Shown here piece by piece: positions 53,168-62,558 of a DNA stretch of 64,000 nucleotides (position 1 is the first letter of the stretch; each line of letters opens with the position of its first letter). The notes under the pieces were generated by a model. The model made no database searches. It was not told where the DNA came from and saw nothing but the letters and a program-made list of their open reading frames with translations. A program made the translations under genes and the position numbers. Location of the stretch: contig CACMJS010000001.1 of the NCBI GenBank assembly GCA_902614085.1, forward strand, positions 124,001 through 188,000, written 5' to 3'. This DNA is from an uncultured Alphaproteobacteria bacterium. GTDB lineage: Bacteria; Pseudomonadota; Alphaproteobacteria; HIMB59; GCA-002718135.

Positions 53168-53824
53168 TTATTTCTTTCTTATAAACGATAATCCATCAGA
53201 TAAAGGCAGGAGAGAGAATTCCACCCTTGTGTCATTTTGTATTTTTAAATTTAAATCACGGATAGTTTTTGTTTGAGAGTCTTGTTTAGTTTCATCTGCC
53301 ACATCACCGTGCCAAAGCATATTATCAATAATTATTATTCCATTTGAAACTAATAGGTTTAGCGACAGTTCGTAATAATTTAGATAATTATTCTTATCAG
53401 CATCTATAAAAATTAAATCATAACTTTGTTGACGGTCTATCATGCTTTGCATTACCTCAACACCATCTCCAATAATCGATTCAATTTTTGAGCTCATATT
53501 ATCTAATTCCCAATATTTTTTTGCTAAGGGTAAAAATTCATCTGAATTATCAACAGTTACAATTTTTCCTGATTCAGGTATACCTCTAGCCAAAAACAAA
53601 GTGCTCATTCCTGTAAACCTTCCAATTTCTAAACAGTTTTTAGCATTGGAAATTTTAGTTATCATTTCTAAAAACTGACCTTGTTCTTTTGCAATCTGCA
53701 TTTGTGAAACACTACCAAGTTTTAAAGTTTCATTTTCTAGTTCAGTAATTATTTTATCTTCTCGGTAACCTACACTTTGTAAGTATTGCACAAGTGCTTC
53801 ATTAATTTCAGTTTGAGTGCTCAT
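53168..53824 (-). CDS. O-methyltransferase (caffeoyl-CoA OMT-like)
   Basis: 218 residues. 'CLEIGRFTGMSTLFLARG' (SAM motif I) and 'YDLIFIDADKNNYLNYYEL' (parts: LIFIDADKNNY; metal-binding D-A-D-K-x-N-Y) are signatures of the metal-dependent Methyltransf_3 family. The substrate is unknown. It follows deoA with a 1-nt overlap (TAATG), so it is the last gene of the cdd-punA-deoA transcript. It ends just upstream of the hsp20 promoter. Confidence 0.9.
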   Translation of the reverse strand: MSTQTEINEALVQYLQSVGYREDKIITELENETLKLGSVSQMQIAKEQGQFLEMITKISNAKNCLEIGRFTGMSTLFLARGIPESGKIVTVDNSDEFLPLAKKYWELDNMSSKIESIIGDGVEVMQSMIDRQQSYDLIFIDADKNNYLNYYELSLNLLVSNGIIIIDNMLWHGDVADETKQDSQTKTIRDLNLKIQNDTRVEFSLLPLSDGLSFIRKK

Positions 53825-55134
53825 TAATTTATGGTTTCAAATATTTCAGATAGTTTTTGAGTTTTTTTATCTGAAATAATGAAACAGGCTTTTATTTTAT
53901 TTATTAAATTATTATCTATATTTTTACTTGAGTATAAACTTAACAGTGGAGTTGAGGAATTTACTTCATCGCCTATATTGAGAACATTATCATATCCAAC
54001 TCCGTAATCTATTTTATCGGTCACCTGTTTTCTTCCCCCTCCAAGTTCAATAAGTATAAGGCCTAATTCTCTGGTATGAATTTTTTCTATCCATCCTTCT
54101 TCACCAGAAAATACATCTTTTCGAACGGAAGTATTTATTAAATCTTTTTCATAAGATGATAAAATATTTTTTGGTCCACCCAAGCCTGCAACCATCATTT
54201 CAAATTTTTCTGCAGCTTGTCCATTATTAATAACCGTATTAATTTTATTATATGCTTCTTCTTTTGAAATTTTGTAAATGTTTACTAATAGCGAAGATAT
54301 TAATTCATTAGTGATCTTTTCTAATCGATGATCTTTAAAATCATTTTTAATATATTTTATGCATTCTAATATCTCTAGTGTATGACCAGCACTTTTACCT
54401 AAGACCTGATTCATATCTGTTAATATGGCTTCGCAATGTAAACCTGCTCCTTTAGCGACTCTTACTAAGGAGTTGGATAAATCTCTTGCTATATCAATAG
54501 TGCTATTAAAAGATCCATTACCAACTTTTACATCAAGCACCAAAGATGAAAGACCGCTTGCAATTTTTTTTGAAAGAATAGATGATGTTATTAAGGGTAA
54601 AGATTCTACTGTGCCTACAATATCCCTTATTGAATATAATTTTTTATCAGCTGGCGCTAAGTTAGAGGTTTGACCGATAATTGCACAACCAACGTCTTTT
54701 ACAACTTTTTTAAAAGTTTCTAGATCAGGCTTTGTATTGTACCCAGGGATTGAATCAAATTTATCTAGGGTACCGCCCGTATGCCCCAAACCTCTACCTG
54801 AAATCATTGGTACATACAGTCCACAAGCTGCAAGTATTGGTGCTAATATAACGCTTGTCTTGTCTCCAACACCACCAGTTGAGTGCTTATCACAAACCAA
54901 CTCAGAATCTACAATCTCAGACCAATTCAGTGTATCGCCTGAGTTCGTCATCGCCTCAGTTAAACAAACAGTTTCTTCAGGAGTCATTCCATTTGAAAAT
55001 ATTGCCATGCTCATTGCTGCAATTTGCGCGTCTGAAAAAGATCCATTTGTTAAACCGTCTACAAAAAAGTTGATATCTTCTTTTGATAGATCTTGGTTAT
55101 CTCTTTTTTTTCTAATTATCTCTTGAGGTATCAT
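53824..55134 (-). CDS. deoA: Thymidine phosphorylase
   Basis: 436 residues. 'VCDKHSTGGVGDKTSVILAPI' (parts: KHSTGGVGDK) is the phosphate-binding signature and 'MISGRGLGHTGGTLDK' (parts: SGRGLGHTGGTLDK) the second conserved loop. It splits thymidine or deoxyuridine with Pi into base and deoxyribose-1-phosphate. It overlaps punA by 23 nt. Confidence 0.95.
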   Translation of the reverse strand: MIPQEIIRKKRDNQDLSKEDINFFVDGLTNGSFSDAQIAAMSMAIFSNGMTPEETVCLTEAMTNSGDTLNWSEIVDSELVCDKHSTGGVGDKTSVILAPILAACGLYVPMISGRGLGHTGGTLDKFDSIPGYNTKPDLETFKKVVKDVGCAIIGQTSNLAPADKKLYSIRDIVGTVESLPLITSSILSKKIASGLSSLVLDVKVGNGSFNSTIDIARDLSNSLVRVAKGAGLHCEAILTDMNQVLGKSAGHTLEILECIKYIKNDFKDHRLEKITNELISSLLVNIYKISKEEAYNKINTVINNGQAAEKFEMMVAGLGGPKNILSSYEKDLINTSVRKDVFSGEEGWIEKIHTRELGLILIELGGGRKQVTDKIDYGVGYDNVLNIGDEVNSSTPLLSLYSSKNIDNNLINKIKACFIISDKKTQKLSEIFETIN

Positions 55135-55942
55135 CGAATTGAACTTCTTGTATAAATTGTTTAATTAAATTTAAAACATTGTTCTCTGCTAAACTTGCAT
55201 TCTCTAAAGTTTCTTGATGACTTAATTTTGTTTTATTCATACCAGCAGCTAAGTTGGTGATTACACTGATACCAATAACAGGAAGTCCGCAATGATTAGC
55301 AACTAAAACTTCTGGTACTGTAGACATTCCAACTGCATTTCCGCCTATTACTTTTAAGGCATTGATTTCAGCAGGTGTTTCAAAGTTTGGTCCTGAGTAC
55401 ATACAATAAATACCTTCATAAATTTTTTGATCTATTTTTTTAGCGACTTGCATTAACTGATCTCTATAAAACTTATGATACCCATCACTCATATCATGAA
55501 AGCGAGGACCATACTCTTCAGCATTGGGTCCAATAAGTGGATTGAAACCACTCCAGTTAATATGATCTTTAATTGCCATTAGACTGCCAGCCGGCATAGC
55601 TTCATCTAAACTACCTGCTGCATTTGTAACAACTAATAACTTGCACCCAATGTCCTTTAATACTCTTATGGGTGAAGCTAAGCTTTGAGGATTGTGTCCT
55701 TCATAAATATGGGATCTTCCATACATACAAACAACATTTAAAGTATTTATTTTTCCTAAAACTAATTTACCTGCGTGACCTTTGACAGTTGGCTGTGGAA
55801 AATCAGTTAACTGTTCATATGAAATTGATTCTTGAATATCTTTTTCTTCAAAAAAATTAGTTAGTCCACTTCCTAAAATTACGGCAATATCAGGTGAAGT
55901 ATTATTTGTTATGTTTAAAAATTTTTTGGCCGAAGGTAGCAT
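55112..55942 (-). CDS. punA: Purine nucleoside phosphorylase (trimeric type)
   Basis: 276 residues. 'AVILGSGLTNF', 'GHAGKLVLG', 'GRSHIYEGH', 'VTNAAGSLDEAMPAGSLM' (parts: TNAAGSLDEAM) and 'GNAVGMSTVPEVLVANHCGLPV' (parts: GMSTVPEVLVANH) match the PNP/MTAP phosphorylase family (xanthosine/inosine/guanosine). With cdd and deoA it forms a nucleoside-scavenging operon; the enzyme consumes Pi and yields ribose-1-phosphate. Shares one base with cdd. Confidence 0.93.
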   Translation of the reverse strand: MLPSAKKFLNITNNTSPDIAVILGSGLTNFFEEKDIQESISYEQLTDFPQPTVKGHAGKLVLGKINTLNVVCMYGRSHIYEGHNPQSLASPIRVLKDIGCKLLVVTNAAGSLDEAMPAGSLMAIKDHINWSGFNPLIGPNAEEYGPRFHDMSDGYHKFYRDQLMQVAKKIDQKIYEGIYCMYSGPNFETPAEINALKVIGGNAVGMSTVPEVLVANHCGLPVIGISVITNLAAGMNKTKLSHQETLENASLAENNVLNLIKQFIQEVQFDDTSRDN

Positions 55943-56358
55943 TAAAGATTCTCTGGGCCAAAAGAATCTGGAAGTAATTCTTCGAGCGTAGATGTTTTCA
56001 TATGACCATTTTCGTTACACATATGAATCTTAGTATCTAAAGTAGCAAATTCTCTTAACCTCTGTCTACAACCGCCACAAGGTGAGCATAATAATTCACC
56101 TGAACCTATAACCACAACTTCTAAAATTTTTTTGTTTCCATTAGATATCATATTTCCAATTGCTGAAGCTTCGGCACACTGGGATTGAGGATAGGCTGCA
56201 TTTTCAACATTACAACCAGTAATAATTTTACTATCTTCTGTTAGAAAAGCTGCTCCTACTTTAAAATTTGAATATGGCACATGAGCTTGCTCTCTAACTT
56301 TTTTTGCAGCCTTGAATAAACTATCAAAATTTTCTGAAACCATATTCTTGTTTAACAT
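55942..56358 (-). CDS. cdd: Cytidine deaminase
   Basis: 138 residues. 'GCNVENAAYPQSQCAEASAIG' (parts: NVENAAY, CAEASA) and 'LCSPCGGCRQRLREF' (parts: SPCGGCRQ) provide the catalytic glutamate and three zinc cysteines of the homotetrameric CDA type. It deaminates cytidine and deoxycytidine to uridine forms, which DeoA or other phosphorylases then split. It is first in the cdd-punA-deoA transcript. The start could be the fifth-codon methionine. Confidence 0.95.
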   Translation of the reverse strand: MLNKNMVSENFDSLFKAAKKVREQAHVPYSNFKVGAAFLTEDSKIITGCNVENAAYPQSQCAEASAIGNMISNGNKKILEVVVIGSGELLCSPCGGCRQRLREFATLDTKIHMCNENGHMKTSTLEELLPDSFGPENL

Positions 56359-56384
56359 GAAATTACTAAAAAAATTATTTATTT

Positions 56385-57536
56385 CTAAATCTTAAACAAA
56401 TCTTGAGACAAATCAGGAAGTTCATCTCCCCAAAAAACTTCTTTACGTAAAAATTCTGGATCTTGGTTAAAACAAACAGACATTGCAGAATTATAAACAG
56501 CCCTTGAGTCAATAGTCGAATTTAGATCTCTTCCCTCAAACAATTCTTTCTTTTTTAGTCCAGGCCAATCTGTATAAACTTGAGATTTTTTTAATAAACC
56601 TCCAGCCATTAGTATTGCACTTCCATATCCGTGCTCAGTTCCATAACCTCCATTTTGTTTTATAGTTCGGCCAAATTCAGTCAGAGTAAGAATTAATGTA
56701 TTATCAAATGCTTGGCCAAGATTTTCATGTAGAATAGTAACAATCTTATTTACTTCTTCTAGTTCATCAGCATGTGCTCCATCAACACCTCCTTGAGCAG
56801 CATGGGTATCAAAACCATCTAAATCAAATACAGCAACTCGAGGACCACTTTGATCTTTTAATTGTTTAGCAGCTTCAAGAGCAAGTTTTTTTCTATCATC
56901 AGAGTCAGTAGCTATTTGCATAGACAATGGTCTTTGTCTTATTGTATCAAGTGTAGATTTAATTAGCTCGTTATGCTCACCCTTAAATTCATTATAAATT
57001 TGATCTATTAACTTTGTTTCAACAAAATCTGGTGATGGGAAGAAATTATTATTCTGTGGCACACCTCTTAGTAAAAGTGGCATTGGTAAAGATATTGCCA
57101 AACCTTTTCCTATAATATTTGAAGCTAGTAACCCCCTACCAAGCCATCCTGTTTTTTCTTTGTATGGAATGTGCGCTCCAGTTTCCATTAAATTTTGTCC
57201 ATCAAAATGTGATCTGCCTGTGTAAGGAATATTTGTTGCATGAACAATTGCCGCTTGATTTTTTTGCCAGAGTTTATGAAAAATTTCTAATTTAGGATGA
57301 AGGCCGAAGTCACTGTTCAAATTAAGAACGTCTTCCAGAATGAGTTTTTTTCTTAATTTTTTGAGACGTTTATCTCCAATAACAGGAACAGCTGTTAAAC
57401 CATCCATTCCTCCACGAAGTGATATAATAATTAGATTTTTTTTCTGCATTGAAGCAAAACTTATTTTTGGAAAATATCCAGAAAGAAACAATGTTGTTGA
57501 TCCTCCAATTAAAAAATTTCTTCTTGTGCAGTTCAT
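56385..57536 (-). CDS. DUF1501-family protein (Tat-exported)
   Basis: 383 residues. Tat signal 'CTRRNFLIGGSTTLFLSG' (parts: TRRNFLIGG) and 'LIIISLRGGMDGLTAVPV' (parts: SLRGGMDGLT), 'SHFDGQNLMETG', 'LTEFGRTIKQNG' and 'DGFDTHAAQGG' are DUF1501 motifs, with a sulfatase/phosphatase-like metal site (D/H/E). Function is unknown. It overlaps the DUF1800 gene by 4 nt, the standard pairing of these families. Confidence 0.92.
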   Translation of the reverse strand: MNCTRRNFLIGGSTTLFLSGYFPKISFASMQKKNLIIISLRGGMDGLTAVPVIGDKRLKKLRKKLILEDVLNLNSDFGLHPKLEIFHKLWQKNQAAIVHATNIPYTGRSHFDGQNLMETGAHIPYKEKTGWLGRGLLASNIIGKGLAISLPMPLLLRGVPQNNNFFPSPDFVETKLIDQIYNEFKGEHNELIKSTLDTIRQRPLSMQIATDSDDRKKLALEAAKQLKDQSGPRVAVFDLDGFDTHAAQGGVDGAHADELEEVNKIVTILHENLGQAFDNTLILTLTEFGRTIKQNGGYGTEHGYGSAILMAGGLLKKSQVYTDWPGLKKKELFEGRDLNSTIDSRAVYNSAMSVCFNQDPEFLRKEVFWGDELPDLSQDLFKI

Positions 57537-58969
57537 ATTTTTAATACTCCTGGCAAATTACAAATGACTCCATACTTTTGCCCTAAATCATAATCTGATG
57601 TGCCAAATCTAAAATTATCAATAAGTGATGCCATATTTTCATGTTCTTCAAAATTATTTTTAAGACAAGATAAAATAAAACCATGGGATCTGTTTCCAGA
57701 TTTAACAAGCATTGGAAGTTCGACTGAAGCAAACCAAAAGCGACGTAATAATAATTCTGGCGATACCCAATCTACCTCCAAATCACTCCAACCATTAGGT
57801 TGTTTAGCACGATAAGGTGAATGACCTATTTCTCTAAGTATCCAAGATAACTGTCTTTGTCTATTATTTGGCTTTATCTTAAAAGTATAATTCATTTTTT
57901 CAAATGAAAGCGGAATATTTAAATCAAACATTCTAGATAATTGCATTAACCATATTTCAGGTGGATGAAATTTATGTGTAATCTCATTATACTTATAAGC
58001 TTGCGTTATAACTGCTTTGTGAATTTCAATCAGGCTACCGTTGGATTTGTTCCATGCATCTATAACTGGGTTTATCATTTCATCTGTTGGTTCATCTGTA
58101 ATAAAATGCCTGCATAATTTTGTTGAAACAAATTTGATACATATTGGGTGTGTTGCCAAATCATGAATTACCTTTGCAAGTTCTCTTTTTGCATCATTTT
58201 TATATTTAACTCCTAAAACTACTTTATCTCCTTTTTGATGCATTTCCTGATCAAACCATATATCCCCGGTTTCTAAATTTTTTCTATCCCATTTGTGCGC
58301 CCAACCTGTCATGATATAGGCTAACTGAATCACATCTTCCTGAGTGTATCCAGCATTTGGAGATACTGTATGTAATTCTAATAATTCTCTTGCATGATTT
58401 TCGTTTATCGTTTCTCCCCATTCCATTCCTTTTTTAGAATTGGGGCCAAAAGATTCTGAATTATCAAGGTGGTGAATCATACACCATGAAGTTGTAACTG
58501 ACTGAACCATCTCTTCAAAAGTTTTAACCATGTTAGGTCTAATAATTTCACGTTGATAGGGTCCGGTACTAAACTCTGCTAAAAAATCTTTTTCACTTAT
58601 TGCAAAATGATTTCCCCAAAAAAGCCAGAAACGCTCGAAAACGGGTTGTTTGGAATACTTTGTTTGAAAATGACGAATGGCATGTTCATTTAATTCAAAA
58701 TATCTTTCTCCAGTTTTTATTCTTAATTCATCTTTTGCTTTCCTATAGGCATGTTTATCATTTTTAAATTTTTTTCTTAAAACTTCTCTATCTCCGTAGA
58801 CCCATTCACCATATTTTTTTCTTAAATCTTTTTCTGTTGGGATTGTTCCAGGCCACAAGAGATCAGGGATGGTATCTAATTGATTTATTGCCCAATTAAG
58901 AGGATCTTTATCTGGTTTTTCATGTGGCGACAGGCCAAACGCTACTCGTCTATAAAAATTTAATGACAT
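57533..58969 (-). CDS. DUF1800-family protein
   Basis: 478 residues. 'RVAFGLSPHE', 'ERFWLFWGNHFAI', 'NENHARELLELHTVSPNAGYTQEDV' (parts: NENHARELLELHT, GYTQEDV) and 'KLCRHFITDEP' are DUF1800 hallmarks. Function is unknown; DUF1800/DUF1501 pairs are thought to act on an envelope or extracellular substrate. No signal peptide is obvious, so it may travel with the Tat-exported partner. It diverges from the TrpF-like gene by 52 nt. Confidence 0.92.
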   Translation of the reverse strand: MSLNFYRRVAFGLSPHEKPDKDPLNWAINQLDTIPDLLWPGTIPTEKDLRKKYGEWVYGDREVLRKKFKNDKHAYRKAKDELRIKTGERYFELNEHAIRHFQTKYSKQPVFERFWLFWGNHFAISEKDFLAEFSTGPYQREIIRPNMVKTFEEMVQSVTTSWCMIHHLDNSESFGPNSKKGMEWGETINENHARELLELHTVSPNAGYTQEDVIQLAYIMTGWAHKWDRKNLETGDIWFDQEMHQKGDKVVLGVKYKNDAKRELAKVIHDLATHPICIKFVSTKLCRHFITDEPTDEMINPVIDAWNKSNGSLIEIHKAVITQAYKYNEITHKFHPPEIWLMQLSRMFDLNIPLSFEKMNYTFKIKPNNRQRQLSWILREIGHSPYRAKQPNGWSDLEVDWVSPELLLRRFWFASVELPMLVKSGNRSHGFILSCLKNNFEEHENMASLIDNFRFGTSDYDLGQKYGVICNLPGVLKI

Positions 58970-59021
58970 ATATAAAAAAAAATAGTTTACATATATTTAT
59001 AATTTTTAAAAATAAAATTTA

Positions 59022-59672
59022 ATGAAAAATATACCTCTAAAAATTTGTGGCATAACAAATGTAAAGTCTGTTGAAGTGGCACATAAAAATAAAATAAAAT
59101 CATTGGGTTTTGCAAGTAAAAATTTGAATGGACCAAACACAGTTAGTGATAAAAAAATACAATCATTAATTAAAGAATGTAAAAATTATAAGATAGAATC
59201 AGTACTTCTGACTCGGTATGTCTCTTTAGACAAGCTAATAGAACAAATAGATTTTACAAAACCAAAGACAATTTCATGTTCATATCATTTTCCCAAAAAA
59301 GATTTATTAAAAATAAAAAAAATATTTAGAAGATTAAAAATAGGTATTGCTATTAATCCAGAAAATTTTGATAAAAAGTACATTGAATCAATTAGAAAAA
59401 TTGTTGATGTTATTTATTTTGATATGAATGTTTATAGAAAAAAGAGTATTAAAAAATATTCATTGAGAAAAAGTATTAAACAAATACAATTTATAAAAAG
59501 TAAAAATATTCCAGTTTATATTGGTGGTGGTATAGACAAAAAAAATGTTTCAAACATTCTAAAACAAATAATACCTTTTGGATTAGATATTTCTAGAAGT
59601 TTGAAAAATCAGAGAAATTTAATTTCTAAATCAAAACTCAAAGATTTTTTAAATCAAATTTCGGTAGGATAA
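59022..59672 (+). CDS. trpF: Divergent phosphoribosylanthranilate isomerase-like (TrpF) protein
   Basis: 216 residues. 'PLKICGITNVKSVEVA' (K-x-C-G-I-T, catalytic cysteine), 'VDVIYFDMN' (catalytic aspartate region), 'VYIGGGIDKKNV' and 'GLDISRSLKN' give the TIM-barrel TrpF outline. Unlike typical TrpF, the GGTG loop is lost and the C-terminal G-x-D-x-S-S-G-x-E phosphate site has weak 'DISRSLK' in its place; Lys/Ile are abundant. It is not beside other trp genes but beside the folate operon (convergent, 24-nt overlap with folK). It may be a true TrpF or a repurposed relative. Confidence 0.7.
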   Translation: MKNIPLKICGITNVKSVEVAHKNKIKSLGFASKNLNGPNTVSDKKIQSLIKECKNYKIESVLLTRYVSLDKLIEQIDFTKPKTISCSYHFPKKDLLKIKKIFRRLKIGIAINPENFDKKYIESIRKIVDVIYFDMNVYRKKSIKKYSLRKSIKQIQFIKSKNIPVYIGGGIDKKNVSNILKQIIPFGLDISRSLKNQRNLISKSKLKDFLNQISVG

Positions 59673-60149
59673 TCTTTTAATAATATATTTATTTTGCAAC
59701 TCTTTCGATAATACTTTTATTGATTTTTTTTCGATCGGATGTCTGAGAAAAGGATCAATATCAAGTATTGGATATAACACGAAGTCTCTTTCAGCTGCTC
59801 TAGGGTGAGGAATTATTAAATTTTTTTTATTAAATATTTGTTTGCCAAAAAAAATAATATCTAAATCAATAATTCTTGGACCATTGATTATTTTTTTATT
59901 TTTTTTTAATTTTTTTTCAATTTCATAAATATTATTTATTAATTCTAATGGCTGCTGATTGGTTAATAGTTTAATTGCGGTGTTAAAAAAATTACTTTGC
60001 GATTTGTATCCATAAGGAGAAGAAATATAAATATTAGCAATTTTTTTTATATTACCAATATTTTCTAACTCTCTAACGGCAGAGCGTAAATTAAATATAG
60101 TATTACCTAGATTTGAGCCAAGTGCGATTATTGTTTCAGTTTGATACAC
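59649..60149 (-). CDS. folK: 7,8-dihydro-6-hydroxymethylpterin pyrophosphokinase
   Basis: 166 residues. 'IALGSNLGN', 'SPYGYKSQSNFFNTAI' (parts: QSNFFNTAI) and 'GPRIIDLDIIFFG' with 'IPHPRAAERDFVLYPI' (parts: PHPRAAERDFVLYP) are the complete FolK signature. It transfers pyrophosphate from ATP to hydroxymethyl-dihydropterin, making the FolP substrate. It is last in the pab/fol operon and overlaps folB by 14 nt. Confidence 0.94.
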   Translation of the reverse strand: MYQTETIIALGSNLGNTIFNLRSAVRELENIGNIKKIANIYISSPYGYKSQSNFFNTAIKLLTNQQPLELINNIYEIEKKLKKNKKIINGPRIIDLDIIFFGKQIFNKKNLIIPHPRAAERDFVLYPILDIDPFLRHPIEKKSIKVLSKELQNKYIIKRLSYRNLI

Positions 60150-60480
60150 TTAGTGATTCAGCTCCATATTTTTTTGCTACAGATGTTTTATTAATTGTAA
60201 TTTTAACTTTTTTTATTTTAAATTTTTTTTCAAGAGCATTGGATGTTTTTATTATTAAATTCTCAAGAGTATGTGATTGAGATTCCTTTATGAAAGTTTT
60301 TAAATATTTAGTAATAGATGAATAATCCTTCACATTATTTATATTATTTAAATCTAGTGAGTTTTTAACAGGATAACTAAATTCTAATGTTACCTTTAAT
60401 AACTGTTTTTTCTTTCGCTCTTGAGCAGTGATACCTATGTTTGCACTGATGGATAAGTTTTTAATTTCTACTTTGAACAT
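60136..60480 (-). CDS. folB: Dihydroneopterin aldolase
   Basis: 114 residues, the normal monomer size. 'FKVEIKNLSISANIGITAQERKKKQ' (parts: NLSISANIGITAQERKK, with the catalytic-region I-G-x-x-x-x-E), 'DYSSITKYL' and 'VKITINKTSVAKKYG' fit FolB. It yields hydroxymethyl-dihydropterin and glycolaldehyde. Between folP (13-nt overlap) and folK (14-nt overlap). Confidence 0.9.
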   Translation of the reverse strand: MFKVEIKNLSISANIGITAQERKKKQLLKVTLEFSYPVKNSLDLNNINNVKDYSSITKYLKTFIKESQSHTLENLIIKTSNALEKKFKIKKVKITINKTSVAKKYGAESLSVSN

Positions 60481-61286
60481 AGTTTTTCAAAAATTTTTAA
60501 TGATTGAGACGTTTCTTTTATGTCGTGAACTCTAAATATATCAACTCCCTTTTGATAACAATATAATGCAGAAGCTATTGAACCTCCCAATCTTTGATTT
60601 GTTTCACTCTTATCTATGAAGTTGATCCAGCTTTTTCTAGATGATCCTAATAATAATCCATATCCCTTAAACTTAAACTGATTAATTTTTTGCATAATTT
60701 CTATATTTTGTTTTAAATTTTTACCAAAACCAATACCTGGGTCAAACCAAACTTTGGATGAAGGAATTTTTATTTTTTCTAATTGTTTAATTTTCTGAAG
60801 AAATATTTTTTTAATATCTTGTACAACATTATTATATGAGTGTATTTTCTTTTGCATCGTTTTGGGTGGTGCAGGTGTGTGCATTAAAATTAAACCAGTT
60901 TTAAATTTTTTACTTAAAAAGAATAAATCTTCTGAGCCACCGAAGACATCATTTATAATATGTGCTCCCATATTTAATGCATATTCTTGAGTTTCAATTT
61001 TATTAGTATCAACCGATATGACAAATTTATTTTTTGGTAATTTTTTTAATATTGGTTCTAATCTTTTAACTTCTTCTTTGTGAGTTAATGGATCTGAACC
61101 AGGTCTTGTACTTTCAGCCCCAATGTCAATAATACTTGCTCCATTTTTGACCATTTCTTTAATATTTTTTAGTGCATCTAAACTTTTAAAACTCTTTCCA
61201 CCATCACTAAAAGAGTCAGGAGTAACATTGCATATTCCCATTACCGTTGGACTAGTTAGTTTAAAATTATATTTTCCTAATTTCAT
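60468..61286 (-). CDS. folP: Dihydropteroate synthase
   Basis: 272 residues. 'VMGICNVTPDSFSDGG' and 'SIIDIGAESTRPGSDP' are the two DHPS signatures; 'FVISVDTNK', 'HIINDVFGG' and 'LLLGSSRKSWI' complete the TIM-barrel site. It condenses the pterin pyrophosphate with p-aminobenzoate. The p-aminobenzoate genes pabC, pabA and pabB lie directly upstream, so the whole folate branch is on one transcript. Confidence 0.96.
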   Translation of the reverse strand: MKLGKYNFKLTSPTVMGICNVTPDSFSDGGKSFKSLDALKNIKEMVKNGASIIDIGAESTRPGSDPLTHKEEVKRLEPILKKLPKNKFVISVDTNKIETQEYALNMGAHIINDVFGGSEDLFFLSKKFKTGLILMHTPAPPKTMQKKIHSYNNVVQDIKKIFLQKIKQLEKIKIPSSKVWFDPGIGFGKNLKQNIEIMQKINQFKFKGYGLLLGSSRKSWINFIDKSETNQRLGGSIASALYCYQKGVDIFRVHDIKETSQSLKIFEKLCSK

Positions 61287-62038
61287 TTCAATAATATTTT
61301 TGAATATTTTTTTGATAAAAAATTATATATTTTTATAGAAGACCTATACCAATTAAATTGTTTAATAAAAGAAATACTAACCACCCCTTTGCCAGAGCCA
61401 ACTAAAAGTATTTCACTAAATTGATGTAAACTAGAAAAATTAATATCTGTTTTATAAATTTTATAAGGTAGATTTTTAATTAAGTATCCTAGAGTAATAC
61501 CATAATAATAGTAATTTTTTGGTATAAATAATTTATTACCATTTACAAAAATTAAATTGGTCGTAGAGCCTTCTAAAATTTTATTGTTAAAGTAAAAAAG
61601 AATTTCTTCTTTTTGTAAATTAATTTTTTTTTGTAAAGAAATTATTTTTTTGTACTGTAAGTTTTTGAAGTTAGGTAAAGACCGCTGGTATCTAAAAAAT
61701 TCTGCAGTAAAATACTTATGATCTTTGTTTCGTTTACGTACAGATAATGAAATTATTTTTTTTGTGACTGCAATTCTTAATAGGTGGTCGTAATTTTTAA
61801 TTTTAGAATATTTATTTAAAAAATTAGTTAAAAGATTTTTTGAAATTTTAATATCAATGCCAAAATATCTTAAATCTCTATTTAGTTTTTTTAAATGCTT
61901 ATCAACTAAGATAAAATTTGGCTCTTTGCCAAATAGTCTAATAGTTGTAAAGATACCCTTGTATCCCCAAAGAGAATTGAACTTAAGTAATTTAAAATTC
62001 TTAGCGTGAAAGGATTTTTTTAATAAGATATTTTCCAT
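61283..62038 (-). CDS. pabC: Class IV aminotransferase, probable 4-amino-4-deoxychorismate lyase
   Basis: 251 residues, divergent. 'GYKGIFTTIRLF' near residue 26 resembles the F-E-T-I/L-R segment, 'LRIAVTKK' the PLP-lysine region's neighbourhood, and 'EGSTTNLIFVNGNKLF' (parts: EGSTTNLIFV) the E-x-S-x-x-N motif of PabC/IlvE-like enzymes. PabC releases pyruvate from aminodeoxychorismate to make p-aminobenzoate. The 38-nt overlap with pabA and position before folP support the name. Low complexity and high Lys content lower certainty. Confidence 0.8.
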   Translation of the reverse strand: MENILLKKSFHAKNFKLLKFNSLWGYKGIFTTIRLFGKEPNFILVDKHLKKLNRDLRYFGIDIKISKNLLTNFLNKYSKIKNYDHLLRIAVTKKIISLSVRKRNKDHKYFTAEFFRYQRSLPNFKNLQYKKIISLQKKINLQKEEILFYFNNKILEGSTTNLIFVNGNKLFIPKNYYYYGITLGYLIKNLPYKIYKTDINFSSLHQFSEILLVGSGKGVVSISFIKQFNWYRSSIKIYNFLSKKYSKILLK

Positions 62039-62558
62039 GTGGAGTTAAAAATGAATCTGGGTGAAACTGTAATCCATACACTTTATTAATATCATCTTCA
62101 ACCGCCATTGCTACATTTGTTTTTACACAACGCATTGTAATTATCATTGATTGAGAAACAAATGGTTCAGCCATTTTTAAGGAATGATATCGACCTCCTA
62201 AAAAATTAAAATTTTTTTTAAAAATTGATTTATCGTTAGTAACTTTAATATGACTCTGATAACCATGAAGAATATTTTTTTGTTGAACTATTTTAGCTCC
62301 CTCACAAAAAACTATTTGTTGGAAACCTAAACATATTCCTAATATTTTTTTCTTTCCTTTATATTTATTGTAAATCTTTGTTGTTAATGGATAATCTTTT
62401 GGTTCACCAGGGCCTGGTGAAAGAACGATGGTCGAAGATTTTTCTAGTTTTGTTTGATCTATTTCATAATAATTTGAAACAAATGTTGGCTCAATACTAT
62501 CTAGTAGATGAGCTAAATTGTATGTGAATGAGTCTTCGTGATCAATGAGATAAATCAT
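62001..62558 (-). CDS. pabA: Aminodeoxychorismate synthase glutaminase subunit
   Basis: 185 residues, class I glutamine amidotransferase. 'IVLSPGPGEPKDYPLT' (parts: LSPGPGEPKD), 'ILGICLGFQQIVF' (nucleophilic cysteine) and 'GLQFHPDSFLTPHGKYLI' (parts: FHPDSFLTPHG; catalytic histidine and acid-like D) are all there. PabA and TrpG are close homologues; the folate context favours PabA, though it could serve both. It shares one base with pabB. Confidence 0.9.
   Translation of the reverse strand: MIYLIDHEDSFTYNLAHLLDSIEPTFVSNYYEIDQTKLEKSSTIVLSPGPGEPKDYPLTTKIYNKYKGKKKILGICLGFQQIVFCEGAKIVQQKNILHGYQSHIKVTNDKSIFKKNFNFLGGRYHSLKMAEPFVSQSMIITMRCVKTNVAMAVEDDINKVYGLQFHPDSFLTPHGKYLIKKILSR

Noticed and set aside
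54737-55126. 129-codon open frame antisense to deoA
   Set aside because: Wholly within deoA, whose motifs are clear; no domain or ribosome site supports it.
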